From Saprospiraceae bacterium (lineage in GTDB: Bacteria > Bacteroidota > Bacteroidia > Chitinophagales > Saprospiraceae): DNA of 64,000 nucleotides. Positions 1-9,600 of the stretch are shown piece after piece. The notes under the pieces were generated by a model. It saw only the letters and a program-made list of their open reading frames with translations, was not told the origin of the DNA and made no database searches. The translations under genes and the position numbers were made by a program. Location: contig JADJJL010000007.1 of NCBI GenBank assembly GCA_016710265.1, positions 558,001 through 622,000 on the forward strand. The letters run 5' to 3'. The first letter of the stretch is position 1. Every line of letters starts with the position of its first letter.

Positions 1-129
1 ATAAATGTTCTAAGAAAAAGATTAAGACTTCTAAATCTGAATGAGGTCTACATTTGATTTCTTTCAATCAGCTAAAATGTGCAAGGCTATTATAAAGCAG
101 CCCACTCCAATACAACATCACAATGCTCT

Positions 130-407
130 CAAGGTTTTGGCTCAATTTCAGAACTAGGATTACTTGTTGCAGATTGAAAAAAGCTTTCCATTGTATCTTA
201 ATTTAGCTGCACAAATTGCATAGAAATTGCGTGCTAACAACCTGTTAATCAACTAAATCGATATCATTGCCTTAAGACTTTATCATCTAAATGACCTGAA
301 GCTTAAAACCGACCTAGTACTTTCTTCTTCGATTAATTGAATTTGATTGTTCCATATCCCAAATTTATGTTAGATTTGTGTACCATTTTCTTGGACCTCC
401 TCAGAGA
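130..407 (-). pseudogene. Decayed IS3-family orfA transposase remnant with IS end
   Basis: Read on the minus strand from 355, the start MEQSNSINRRRKY matches the beginning of the better preserved orfA remnant at 10435-10680 (MDQSKSINRRRKY). After that stops accumulate (the codon after KY is TAG, and more follow) and similarity fades towards about 130. Upstream, 361-407 is nearly the same as 10681-10732, including a stretch reading on the minus strand CAAGAAAATGGTACACAAAT, which I infer to be the IS left end. It cannot be expressed as a transposase. No matching orfB was found to the left, although 1-130 could be an unrecognisable continuation. The family call rests on similarity to the second copy and its IS3-like orfA helix-turn-helix. 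Confidence 0.6.
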
Positions 408-568
408 GATTTATAATATATTTAAGCTAAATTCATTTAGTGATGAATAAGATTTAGGTATATCCAAAACATTCATTTTAAATCCAGCTTAAAAGCTATA
501 TGCCTATATAAAAATTATTCATCTTTTAAAGTATTTAAATTTTATTATTAACCAATAAATCAAGAACA

Positions 569-1750
569 ATGAAAAATTTATTGACCAAGCTCGCAATTTG
601 TTTTTGCATATTTGTTTTTAACGGATTTATCATGAAAGCTCAGAGTAAATACATTCTGGCTCAGAACAATCCATTTGCCCTTGTTAATTTGAGCAGTTTC
701 GCATCGCCGGCCCTAGGCGATATCGACAATGATGGAGATCTGGACCTCTTTGTGGGCCAATACAACTCCAATGACATGCTGTTTTTCCGAAATATTGGTA
801 CTGCCAATATGCCAATCTATGAAATGCAATCCGGAAAATTTAATCCATTGGATATCTACTCAAGTAATTCCGGATGCAATGCACCTGCATTGGTAGATAT
901 TAATCATGATGGTGATCTTGATGCATTTGTTGGGATCTATACCTATCTTATCCGGCACTTAAAAAATGATGGGAATGCAAATGTACCAGAGTTTGTTTGG
1001 CCAACCAATATGGATAATCCTCTGGAAATGGTGATGACGGAAGGAATTTGCAGTTTTCCAGCATTTGTGGATATCGATAATGACATGGATGATGATGTGT
1101 TTATCTCCGATGGGAATGGAATTATTTTATTTTATAGGAACAAAGGAAATAAGAATTCCCCGAACTTTGATTTGGATACCACCCATAATCCATTTAAAAA
1201 TGTTCATCTATCAGCAAGAACGAAAATTGCATTTCATGATATAAACGATGATGGATTGATAGATGCTGTAATCAGTCATGATGCCCAAATTCCTGAACTA
1301 TTGTATTTTGAAAACACCGGGTCAAAAACTAATGCTGTTTTTGCACAAATGCTAGGTACTTCTAATCCATTCAACGGAATCACAGGACCAGTAGCACTTG
1401 TGCCTGCATTTGCAAATATCGATGGGGATGGTGACAAGGATTTGGTACTTGGGACCAATCAAATAATAAGGCTTTATGAAGCAGTAAATTCTTCTGATGT
1501 AAACAATTTTGACAAATACGCAAACTTCAAAATTTATCCCAACCCCAGCAACGGACTTTTAACTGTATCAAATTTACCAATCGGTTCTACTTTAAAAGTA
1601 TTGGACATCACTGGAAAATTGCTTTACAGTTTAAAAACTAATAGCGAGAATGAAATTATTGACACCGAAATTTTTATGAATGGAGTGTATAGTATTCGCG
1701 TAGAAAACAAAGGAAACTTGCACAACAAAAAACTTGTGGTCAGCAAGTAA
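569..1750 (+). CDS. Secreted FG-GAP/VCBS repeat protein with T9SS sorting domain
   Basis: A 393-residue exported protein. Residues 1-24 form a signal peptide ending near MKAQS. The body has repeated calcium-binding-type loops of the FG-GAP/VCBS kind, seen as DIDNDGDLDLFVG (about 51-63), DINHDGDLDAFVG, DIDNDMDDDVFI, DINDDGLIDAVI and NIDGDGDKDLVLG, which suggests an integrin-like beta-propeller. The last 75 residues (FKIYPNPSNG to KKLVVSK) are a typical type A T9SS C-terminal sorting domain, so the product should be exported through the outer membrane and anchored or released. The ligand is unknown. The ATG start is followed at once by a good signal sequence. It appears to be a single-gene unit on the chromosome side of the integrated elements. 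Confidence 0.9.
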   Translation: MKNLLTKLAICFCIFVFNGFIMKAQSKYILAQNNPFALVNLSSFASPALGDIDNDGDLDLFVGQYNSNDMLFFRNIGTANMPIYEMQSGKFNPLDIYSSNSGCNAPALVDINHDGDLDAFVGIYTYLIRHLKNDGNANVPEFVWPTNMDNPLEMVMTEGICSFPAFVDIDNDMDDDVFISDGNGIILFYRNKGNKNSPNFDLDTTHNPFKNVHLSARTKIAFHDINDDGLIDAVISHDAQIPELLYFENTGSKTNAVFAQMLGTSNPFNGITGPVALVPAFANIDGDGDKDLVLGTNQIIRLYEAVNSSDVNNFDKYANFKIYPNPSNGLLTVSNLPIGSTLKVLDITGKLLYSLKTNSENEIIDTEIFMNGVYSIRVENKGNLHNKKLVVSK

Positions 1751-1956
1751 ATGTCATTTTAACAAAAGCCACAAGTAAAACTTTACAAATTGTAAGTAAC
1801 AATAATCATGTGTTGAATGTAATTTCTATATTCTCAAAAGCTTAGAAAGTTTTATTAAAAGACCAAGTTTCTTAAGTTTCATAGACTTATGAATGAATTT
1901 AAATAAACAAAACTGAAACTATATTTATAGAAACTTGAACATCTTTGAGAAATAAA

Positions 1957-1989
1957 ATCCCTATTCCTTAAAGTAAATGGAAATAAGGG
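1957..1989 (-). terminator. Terminator-like hairpin resembling the tRNA-Cys terminator
   Basis: CCCTATTCC (1959-1967) can pair imperfectly with GGAAATAAGGG (1979-1989). On the minus strand the stem is followed by ATTTTATTT. Its sequence and layout resemble the hairpins at 4857-4880 and 28890-28913, which lie just beyond the two tRNA-Cys 3' end copies. I infer a third, degraded copy; no tRNA core remains here. Confidence 0.4.
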
Positions 1990-2006
1990 CAAGGTTTGGG
2001 GCAAGG
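1987..2006. repeat. 12-bp-period direct repeat pair GGGCAAGG (left arm of old element)
   Basis: GGGCAAGG occurs at 1987-1994 and again at 1999-2006, exactly 12 bp apart, with TTTG between. The same pair with the same period occurs at 4751-4770. Paired short direct repeats near element ends are typical arm-type integrase binding sites, and the 24-kb element has its own pair with the same period. Function is inferred from position and spacing. Confidence 0.55.
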
Positions 2007-2179
2007 TTTTCATATTACACTTAAGGTACACTCGTGGCAAATAACAACGAAACCTGCCAAAGTTTGAAAAAAATTTGGTCTCATTATTCAACCCAATGGG
2101 AGAATACTTAAAAGTAGTATGTTTAAATATAATTTGCGCCTTATGACAGACCTCACACAGCAAAGAATGTTAGAAATCA

Positions 2180-2857
2180 CTATTGAGAGTTGCCAACTTT
2201 TTTAATTAAAAAGCTAAGGTTATTTTCAAAGTAAACCTCTTTATCTTCCTTTCCTAGTGAAACATTAATGTTTAATAGGTAGAATGTTTTTTTAGATAAA
2301 TTTAAGCAAAATTGTGAGAGCAATATTCTTGAATTTAATGTATCAAAACTTGAATAAGTACTGTAGAAAAATTGATTTCTCATGATTACACCTGTACCGA
2401 AATAATCAATTGTGTGTAACATACTATGCGAATCGGAAAAAGATTCATAGGTTCTTTGACCAAGGTCCTTTAATATATCATTTGATTTTACCATGTATAT
2501 ATCGCATGTATTTTTTGTTTTTGAACGTAATTTTATGTTCTTAATTTCAGAGCCAACTGAAAAGGAAGGAAATAAACCAATTGATTGAGTATAACAACTT
2601 TCTTCTATTGAATCTGCTGTGAGTTTTAAAGGTAAGAGAATAATAAATTTTGAATTTAAAAAACTGTCTTGATATACATAGTAGTGGTTGTCTCCTTTCA
2701 TTGGATTATTGTATAAATGGAGATTAAAGGATGGATACACGAACGTATCCTGGGTAATTTCAATTTTAGGATCATATTATAATTCAGGAGCGTTTTTGCA
2801 ACTGATAGACAAGCAAAGTAGAATTGCATTAATAACAAAGAAATTTATGTACTTCAT
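2180..2857 (-). pseudogene. Lipoprotein paralog interrupted by an in-frame stop
   Basis: The open part (2180-2740) has no good start of its own, but the frame continues upstream to an ATG at 2857 that overlaps the previous gene's stop (ATGA). That start gives MKYINFFVINAILLCLSISC, a clear lipoprotein signal with Cys20 at the lipobox, followed by KNAPEL and a TAA at codon 27. The remaining 199 codons are open. The protein is a paralog of its neighbour at 2854-3522: both share a VKSND(I/F) block, an FDTL block followed by a Phe-rich strand, and a (V/F)Y(F/I)EN block near the end. No family is recognised. The stop makes a non-functional gene likely, unless translation restarts at the internal GTG at 2740. 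Confidence 0.6.
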
Positions 2858-3522
2858 TGATTAATTTCAATTGGATTATTAACATAGTAAGCTAAATTTT
2901 CAATGTAGAAACTGTCTCTATTTAAATTATTAACTTGAAGTCGAATATCTATAACACATATTATCTTAGTTTCAAAATTGAAATTGAATTGCTTTAAAAA
3001 AAACTCATTAGCTAAAGTATCAAATAATACTTTTGTAAATTTTAATGTTTGACATTTTAGAATAGCTCCATCGTTTGAAAAATTGATTGTGTTTAGATAT
3101 GTTTTGTAGCGATAGTAATTTATTTCAATTAGATCAAGGATAAAATCATTAGATTTCACACATTTAAGCATACAGAAATTTTTTTCGTCTAATTTAAATT
3201 GTATTCTTCTGACAAAAGATCCGAAAGAAAATTCAGTCCCAAAGGCAGATAAAGTAGTATCTAAATAACTTGTTCTTATGGGTTGAATCCTGGCAAATTG
3301 ACCTGGAACACTAAAGCAGTATTGTGTTTGATTAATAGTTTCCTTCCAAATAAATGCATTATTTGAAAATTGAGACAATTTGGTAACATTAGCGATGATG
3401 CTTGATGGTTGCAACAAAGTATCAAGTTTATTACATTTATCTAACAAGTTACATGTTGGATCTAGATGTCCATGACATGCTTGATAAAATACCAATGGTA
3501 ATATTATTTTAAAAAATTGCAT
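2854..3522 (-). CDS. Putative lipoprotein, unknown family
   Basis: A 222-residue protein whose N-terminus (MQFFKIILPLVFYQAC) is a lipoprotein signal with the lipobox Cys at residue 16, so it is probably anchored in a membrane and faces the periplasm or outside. The rest is predicted beta-rich and alternates charged and aromatic residues; I recognise no domain. It is a diverged duplicate of the following gene, whose ATG overlaps this TGA, which implies translational coupling. It lies downstream of the metzincin-like gene in a minus-strand cluster inside the small old element. Unlike its paralog it is uninterrupted. Confidence 0.6.
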   Translation of the reverse strand: MQFFKIILPLVFYQACHGHLDPTCNLLDKCNKLDTLLQPSSIIANVTKLSQFSNNAFIWKETINQTQYCFSVPGQFARIQPIRTSYLDTTLSAFGTEFSFGSFVRRIQFKLDEKNFCMLKCVKSNDFILDLIEINYYRYKTYLNTINFSNDGAILKCQTLKFTKVLFDTLANEFFLKQFNFNFETKIICVIDIRLQVNNLNRDSFYIENLAYYVNNPIEINQ

Positions 3523-3527
3523 AATTT

Positions 3528-3701
3528 TTATCGTTCATCATCTTGACAATCGTACCAAAATCCATAATCATTACAGTTTCCTGAATTTTTACCAATTATT
3601 AATTCTTTAATTGAGTTATAGGAATGATTTACATAACGAGTCGTACCATCAGAAAAACTTCTAAAAACCTTAATTGATTGATTATCTAATGGTATAACCA
3701 T
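3528..3701 (-). CDS. Small ORF in frame with the upstream metzincin-like gene
   Basis: From ATG 3699-3701 this encodes 57 residues (MVIPLDNQSIKVFRSF to YDCQDDER). It begins one codon after the TAG that ends the 187-residue gene at 3705-4268, in the same frame. It may therefore be the C-terminal part of that protein cut off by a nonsense codon, or a coupled small gene. It contains two Cys residues and no recognised domain. It ends 5 bases before the lipoprotein ATG at 3522. Confidence 0.4.
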   Translation of the reverse strand: MVIPLDNQSIKVFRSFSDGTTRYVNHSYNSIKELIIGKNSGNCNDYGFWYDCQDDER

Positions 3702-3704
3702 ATG

Positions 3705-4268
3705 CTATATTTGAACTGCGTGTGCCATAAACCCACTTGCATCTGGCTGGTTTACAACCGGATTATTGTTACTTATTGTTTTATTCCAAATATCTATACC
3801 TACAGAATGATCAATACCCGCTGAGTGACCAATGCTATGCAAACATAAAAAGGCTACAGCCATCTCGCTTGAGCAGTTAAATAAAATACTTCTCCAGGAA
3901 GAAATACCGTTTGGTTCCGTATCTATTAATCCAACACCAGAAGAAATAGGGGTCCAATTTGTTAAGTTTTTATCATCATTCCTTGGGGCTGTTGTTTCGG
4001 CATTGTTTTCAATTGCAGTAATCAAGCCATTGAGTTTATTGCGGATGAATTTCTGCGAAACAACTTCATTATAAACACCTGTATTAATTAATGAAAAAAT
4101 TGCATCTCGATCATTTCCAATTATTAACCATATATCATCAAAACTTAAACTCGCACATTGTATGGGTTTTTCAATTGAAATTTCGGTACTAATATTACAA
4201 TTTAAATAACCGAATAGTATGTTAAGATTTGATTTAATTCCTGCAACATTGATCCCTTCATTACCCAT
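3705..4268 (-). CDS. Metzincin-like protein lacking the catalytic glutamate
   Basis: A 187-residue protein. Near residues 144-154 it has HSIGHSAGIDH, which matches the metzincin zinc site HExxHxxGxxH in all three histidines and the glycine but has Ser where the catalytic Glu belongs. About 25 residues later GFMAHA could be the Met-turn. No signal peptide is visible. On family knowledge such a protein could bind zinc but should not hydrolyse peptides by the usual mechanism. The rest of the sequence is not recognised, so the call rests on this motif alone. The frame continues past the TAG for 57 more codons (3528-3701), so the C-terminus may be truncated. It heads a minus-strand cluster with two lipoproteins. 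Confidence 0.4.
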   Translation of the reverse strand: MGNEGINVAGIKSNLNILFGYLNCNISTEISIEKPIQCASLSFDDIWLIIGNDRDAIFSLINTGVYNEVVSQKFIRNKLNGLITAIENNAETTAPRNDDKNLTNWTPISSGVGLIDTEPNGISSWRSILFNCSSEMAVAFLCLHSIGHSAGIDHSVGIDIWNKTISNNNPVVNQPDASGFMAHAVQI

Positions 4269-4297
4269 ATTTAAAATTCTAATTTTTTTACTGCCAC

Positions 4298-4721
4298 TTA
4301 TTTTTTTTCAGGAATATATTTAAACAAGAATTTATTTCCTTCTTTGCTATTTTTAACACCAATTGCAATAAATTTTCCAATAGCATTATCTACATCTGAT
4401 TCAAGTAGCATGTTAATTTCACATGCTTGTTCATCAATTACTATTGTCTCAATCAAATATGGTGTAAAATATTTTTCCAATTCTATTTTAATATTTTCCA
4501 ATTCTGACTTTACATTAATTACATCTGATCCAAAAGATACGCTTAAATTTCCTTATTAAATTCTCGCAATTGAATATAGATAGGCAATTTATTTAGCTTG
4601 TTGTCAGATTCAAGAGAATTGGATAAATAATCCAAAGTCAGCCTCCGTAGTATTGTTGTCTTGCCTGAACCTGGTGCTCCAAAAATCAGATTAAATAAAA
4701 ACTATGCTTTAATTCACTCAT
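4298..4721 (-). pseudogene. NACHT/STAND-type P-loop ATPase remnant
   Basis: An ATG at 4721 starts MSELKHSF, then the frame is broken. In the next frame the text reads FLFNLIFGAPGSGKTT, a clear Walker A loop preceded by hydrophobic residues, then ILRRLTLDYLSN and PIYIQLREFN, the arrangement seen after the P-loop in NACHT NTPases (a strand with PI.I.LR). A stop follows at 4543-4545. The next frame is open to 4298 and gives a further 80 or so residues (VKSELENIKIELEKYF, ending YIPEKK) with no Walker B. A full NACHT protein is several hundred residues long, so this is a severely truncated relic. STAND ATPases are often antiphage or stress sensors, but no such role can be claimed here. Confidence 0.5.
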
Positions 4722-4750
4722 ACTTATAATTGAGATACAAATATAAGTTC

Positions 4751-4770
4751 GGGCAAGGTTTCGGGCAAGG
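4751..4770. repeat. 12-bp-period direct repeat pair GGGCAAGG (right arm of old element)
   Basis: GGGCAAGG at 4751-4758 and 4763-4770, with TTTC between. It begins 139 bp left of the att core at 4890. In the 24-kb element the equivalent pair begins 138 bp left of its att core (28785 against 28923). The matched spacing supports an arm-type recombinase site belonging to a separate, older element that used the same tRNA target. Confidence 0.6.
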
Positions 4771-4856
4771 TTTTTCTTTATTTAGTTTAATTGCACCTTA
4801 TAAGGATATTTGAGATTACTGAGCTAAAGGATTAAAAATCAGTATAAAATAAAAAT

Positions 4857-4880
4857 CCCCTTATTAATTAAAATAAGGGG
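4857..4880 (-). terminator. Hairpin terminator beside left att copy
   Basis: CCCCTTATT (4857-4865) and AATAAGGGG (4872-4880) form a perfect 9-bp stem with loop AATTAA. On the minus strand the stem is followed by ATTTTTATTTTA, a T-rich tail. It sits 10 bp downstream of the tRNA 3' end copy at 4890-4907, exactly where a tRNA-Cys terminator would be. Confidence 0.7.
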
Positions 4881-4889
4881 AAACATGTT

Positions 4890-4907
4890 TTCGAGGTCGA
4901 GAGCGGA
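4890..4907. other. Left attachment site (att), 18-bp copy of tRNA-Cys 3' end
   Basis: TTCGAGGTCGAGAGCGGA is identical to 28923-28940, where it forms the 3' end of the intact tRNA-Cys gene. Here the tRNA sequence stops after this core and changes to unrelated DNA, as expected at the far end of an element inserted into the tRNA 3' end. The neighbouring hairpin is also partly duplicated at both copies. Confidence 0.85.
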
Positions 4908-4957
4908 CTTGTGATAGTATCTGTATATCTACGTATTATATGTTTTATCATACATAT

Positions 4958-4976
4958 GTGTAGTGTTTTGTGTAGT
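4958..4976. repeat. 12-bp-period direct repeat pair GTGTAGT (left arm)
   Basis: GTGTAGT at 4958-4964 and 4970-4976, separated by GTTTT. The same heptamer pair with the same 12-bp period lies at 28785-28803, upstream of the integrase. The position, 51 bp inside the left att core, fits an arm-type integrase site. Confidence 0.6.
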
Positions 4977-4980
4977 TTTA

Positions 4981-5389
4981 AATAAGAAGATGATCAAATG
5001 ACTGAACCACCAGCCCAGCATCAATCCAAAGGCCTAAGATACTCTATTCGCTTTATCCCTTGCCCTTCACTGCCCAGGGGAGCAGAAAAAAGACGCCGGA
5101 TGCGGGGGGGCGTGAAAAGGTATATCCTATCTATGAAACAGACTGTCTAAAGATTGATCGCCTCTGGTTTTTGGCAGGATTCTATGATAATAAAATAGAA
5201 ATAGAATGAAATAATAGGAAAATCAAGTTGAAAAGTTACAACTAAGTCTAAACTATTACAAGTATTCGTACTAACAACTGTCAAATCAAGTCTAGGTCTT
5301 ATTCATAATTCTTATTGCTAAATTATTCAAATATTTCAACTTAGCAAGTGGTTCGAATATTGGAGAGTTTGCAAAATAACAGTTACAAC
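4981..5389. other. Gene-free left end of the 24-kb element
   Basis: I see no gene here. It includes a short GC-richer patch around 5040-5130 with a run of seven G (near 5104-5110), unlike its AT-rich surroundings, then AT-rich sequence up to the end of the Omp28-like pseudogene. No promoter or origin is recognised. Confidence 0.4.
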
Positions 5390-6475
5390 TTAATTTATTT
5401 TTAATATTTTAAACCTAGTTACAACACCATTAATGCATACGTTTATTAAATAAATTCCCTGTGATAGCACATCGGTTTTGATCTCATGAATATTTGTTCC
5501 AGGATAAATAATATTAAGTTTTTCATAAACAAGCATTTCTCCATTCAAATTGAAAATACTGACATTCGAGTTAATAAAACTTTCTTTGGCATTAAATTCT
5601 AGTGTAATTATATTATCTCATGGATTAGATTGTAATTTAACAATGTTTTCATCCACTTTATTATCTGAAACAGCCGTTAAGGTTCTATGTAAATATCCCG
5701 TCAATTTATTTTAATTTACAAATAAATACTTTCCATTTACTTTTTTCAATATTATCGAAGCAAGGTAAGAATATTTAGAAATTACTTTTTTAGGGTCAAT
5801 ATAGTAATTTGGAAATTGAAGCTTATATACAGCATTATTTTGAATTGTACCGTCAAAGATTTGAGAACCAAAAGGAGAATCATTCAATGAATATCTCAAA
5901 AGATTATTATGTGATTTTATCTCCTCACCATTTAATGTAGTTTGTTTAAATAAAACGCTGTCTTCAAATAAATAAACTCCAAGATAATACTCACCTGTAG
6001 TATTTTGAAAGAATTTTACATTTGATATCACAGATATTGAATCTCCATTAAAGTTGTATTTGAAACTATTGCTTGCAACTACCGTAGCAGAACTAAACTT
6101 ATTCACCTCCATTTTAATATTCTCTTTAATTTTATATTCGTATACATTACCACTACTCCACTTTGTTTGGTCGATTCCATTTGCATACCAACAAGGGATA
6201 CTATTACTTACCGAAAAATTGTCATTCCAGGCCTTCGTTAAGGTGTTTTGGAGTCCTGAATTATTAGCATGAAGGGATATAACCAATGCAATATCTTTGT
6301 AATTTTTCTCCAATGAGTCTTGCAACTCCCATCCCCAGCTTCCGCAATATTTACACCAAGTTGCAGTTTGTTTATGAATAAGTGCGTAGTTCCTTTTTTC
6401 AGGAATGGGTTGGGAAATTAACGATTCAATTTTAAACAAAAAAAGAAAGCAAGTCAACATTATAACGTTCTTCAT
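5390..6475 (-). pseudogene. Omp28-like thioredoxin-fold exported protein, split from its T9SS tail by stops
   Basis: The 254-codon open part (5711-6475) begins with a signal peptide (MKNVIMLTCFLFLFKIESLIS) and has a thioredoxin-type site, ATWCKYCG, near residue 40, in the style of Omp28-like proteins (WC..C with a long insert). After KYLFVN a TAA stops translation, but the same frame continues with NKLTGYLHRTL, a second stop (TGA at 5618-5620) inside SNP.DN, and then a complete T9SS sorting domain ending GVVTRFKILKIN at 5390. The original product was evidently about 361 residues and secreted by T9SS. The two stops remove the sorting signal, so any product would remain periplasmic. It is cargo of the 24-kb element. 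Confidence 0.75.
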
Positions 6476-6635
6476 ATAAACTAAATTTCTAAATTAATTA
6501 ACTGAATTAGGCATTTAACTTGCTTTGATTATTCTGTAAAATACAGGCGAATGTTGTACCATAGATTCTAGCAAATTATCTAAAATATCTACTTAATTCG
6601 CATAAAATCGCCTAACTCAATATTCTTACAAAAAA

Positions 6636-9600
6636 TTAAGGTTTAAAAACCTTAATGGTAGTCACCCTATCTCCTTCTATCAAATTCACGTAGTAAATAC
6701 CTGAGGTAAATTGCTGTAGGTTTATAGAATTGCCTGATGAATTAATTCTCGATGATTTCAAAAGTTGCCCAAATCCATCGTAGATCTGCACAATAGCCTC
6801 CTGTATACCTATCAAATACAATTCTTCATTAAAGAAATAATAACTGTACTTTGAATGCTTATTTTTCACTTCATCCAATTTAGAAACAAAATACAGTCCA
6901 TCCTTTTTATAGATGGGGAAGTCTTCCTCCATAACAGGAAAAACTTCCTTCGTCAAACCAATATTGCTCTTCCATACTTTAAAATGCATTAACTCATTTT
7001 CAGAAAATCCGATGCAATTATTCTTACAGTCATGACCATTTCCCCAAACAACAATAGCCATAGAAGTACCATCAAACCGTGAGCTACCTAACAATTGATT
7101 TTTAGAATTAAAAACACCTATTTCATCTCCAATTATAAATTCTCCCCTCAATACATCCTCAGGGATGACAACAATGCAATTGTTTCCATTAACTAATGGA
7201 ACGAATTTGAAATATTCGGCATCCCATGAGTTATACTTTTTAATACCTCTGACCTGCGGCACATCGGAAGTAAATTTAGGATATTTGAATTTAAACGGTG
7301 CCTGACTATACATATAATAACCTTTTAAAGGGGCCATAGTAACAATCCTGTCAATACCTAAAAAAGGCATGTAAAAATTACCTTTCTCATCTTTGACAGC
7401 AAATATTCTGTTTCTGTACTGACCAAAAATGGAATCGATTGGCATTGGTGAGTCCCTCAAATAAGAAATAATCTTCCACTTATTGTCAGGAATATCTATC
7501 TCTACAGCAGAAGGATCAATCTTATTTCCACAAAACACCTTATCTATAATAAATGAATCCCTAGAACGAACTTCATATCCTTGCTTTATATCCCAATTAA
7601 TAATATTGTCAATATTTAACGCAGGAATGGTCACCTTACCTTCCTGATCCAACACAGTGACATCCCCATTGCGTAAGCTAAATATATCCAAAATACTAGG
7701 ATTTTGTGGCTCTATGTAAGAAGATACGAGATTATAGCCAGCTTTAATAGGTAGTTGAACACAATTTGACTTTGCTTCCAATCTTAAAATACCGCTAAAA
7801 CCACCAGTACGGAAACAATCTTCATCTGTGTATCGACCAACACCTGCGTTTGAATAAACTCCAGTCACAGGGATCACTTGCGAATTCGACTTTCGACAAA
7901 TTTTTATGACAAACTTCTCCTTATCCCCAAATCCATTTTTACCATTAGTTAAATCAGAATCACCAAAAAGCGTAATAGCCAAATCCACTCCCTTCCACTC
8001 GCCATGACCCGCTAAATATTCTACATTGTTGTCGATATAAAAAAATCCAATCCAATCACCAATATCCAATCCCTTGCCATTGAGGTCAACCTGAACATTG
8101 TAAGGGATTAATATAATATGACGTTTGTCAGTAACTACAGGATTACTCCAACATGGCGAACCAGGTGTCAGGCTCCCGGATTGACTAATCACCACCCTTT
8201 GGGAGTTACCTCCGCAAATAAATGACAATTCTAAACTTCTCGGCGTCTGACTACTGTTGGCAACGACCTGAAGTTGAAGCGTTTTACTTGAATTTCCAGA
8301 CAATGGAAGAGTTCTATTACTACCGTTATCCAAAATCTGCCACCAGCCAGTTGTACCAGACGTATTAGACAAAGTCCAAGAGGTATTAGAGGTAATGGAT
8401 AGAGATTGACTGCCTGCTTGATCAGAAAAAGACATTAAACTTGGAGAGATATTACAACTTGCTACAGAACGACCTTCTTGAATAACCGTTAAAATACTAT
8501 TGACACCGCCACAGGTTACATTGAGATTAGCAGTACGAGTTGATGTTGAAGGATTTGATAATACATTTAGTAGAAATGTAGCACTACCAATTCCGTCCAA
8601 TTTACTATCAAAAGATGTGCCTTTTGGAAAGTTAACCCATGCATCATTACTGGTTATTGTCCATGAAGAATTTGTTGTAATTGTTAATGCAAACTGATTT
8701 GCATTGGAATTGCTGTAGACCGGATTTGGTGTGATACCTCCACAATAACTACCTTCCGATTGAGATATTTGAATGATCTCTGTTAGTCCATTGCTGCATC
8801 TAAACGTCAAATAAGTCGTACGAGGAGTACTACTTGGATTATCATCAACCCAAATATAAATATCCTTTGAACCATTATCATTGTAGATTGGACGAATATC
8901 AGAAGGGTTGTCAAAATGAACCCATGATGCTGTGGAGGGCCTTTCCAGGGTCCAGCTTGTATTTGAGCTTATGGAAATGGGTTTGTTTCGATCCCCATTA
9001 TTAAACGTAAGAATGGTAGAACTTACATTACAAAAAACATTAGGGTTTCCACTGGGAATATAATTGACATTGTCAATAAAAAAATGGCTACAGGAAATTC
9101 CATAAAAATCAACTGCCCGAATATACTTATTATTTGTTGTAGACCTACTGTAATAGGAAGAAATCTTGAATTTAAACGTCACTTGGTTATTAAACAGAAT
9201 TTGTGCTTCATCAGAGTTATAGTTTAATATGACCCTGACATTGTACCATTGGTCGTGATTATAAGTAGTAAAAGCATACCTTCTTGAGATAGTCCTTTCA
9301 TGCAAATTGACATACAATATACAATCGTCAAAAAGCAAATCAAAAGCCCATGAGTCGTCGGAATTGGAGGTATTCTGAATAAAGTCATGAAGAAAGGTAA
9401 CAAAACCTCTTCTCCCGTTGCGAACAGATATATCAAATGAAAATTCCTCAATTCCGGTTGTTGAATTTCCTAAATATCTAACCAGATCGTTTGGTCCATT
9501 TGATGTGCAGTTATCAGAGGAAATGCACAAATATTTATTGGAACCAGTGATATTTAAAAATGGATCTTCTGAATTTGAAAAACAAGATCTATTTCCGGAC

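Larger units (their letters stand above)
1751..2179. other. Intergenic region with element-end signals, no credible gene
   Basis: I see no convincing gene. A 94-codon minus-strand reading frame (1879-2163) has no ribosome-binding context, no recognisable family, and runs through the repeat described below. The stretch holds a terminator-like hairpin (1957-1989) and a 12-bp-period direct repeat pair (1987-2006) that match signals at 4857-4880 and 4751-4770. It probably marks the left end of an old integrated element. Confidence 0.5.

Noticed and set aside
1879..2163. A 94-codon gene on the minus strand
   Set aside because: No family, signal or ribosome-binding site, and it spans the element-end repeats and hairpin.
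4890..4907. A second tRNA gene
   Set aside because: Only the last bases of tRNA-Cys are present; the sequence to the right has no anticodon or D arm. It is an att copy.
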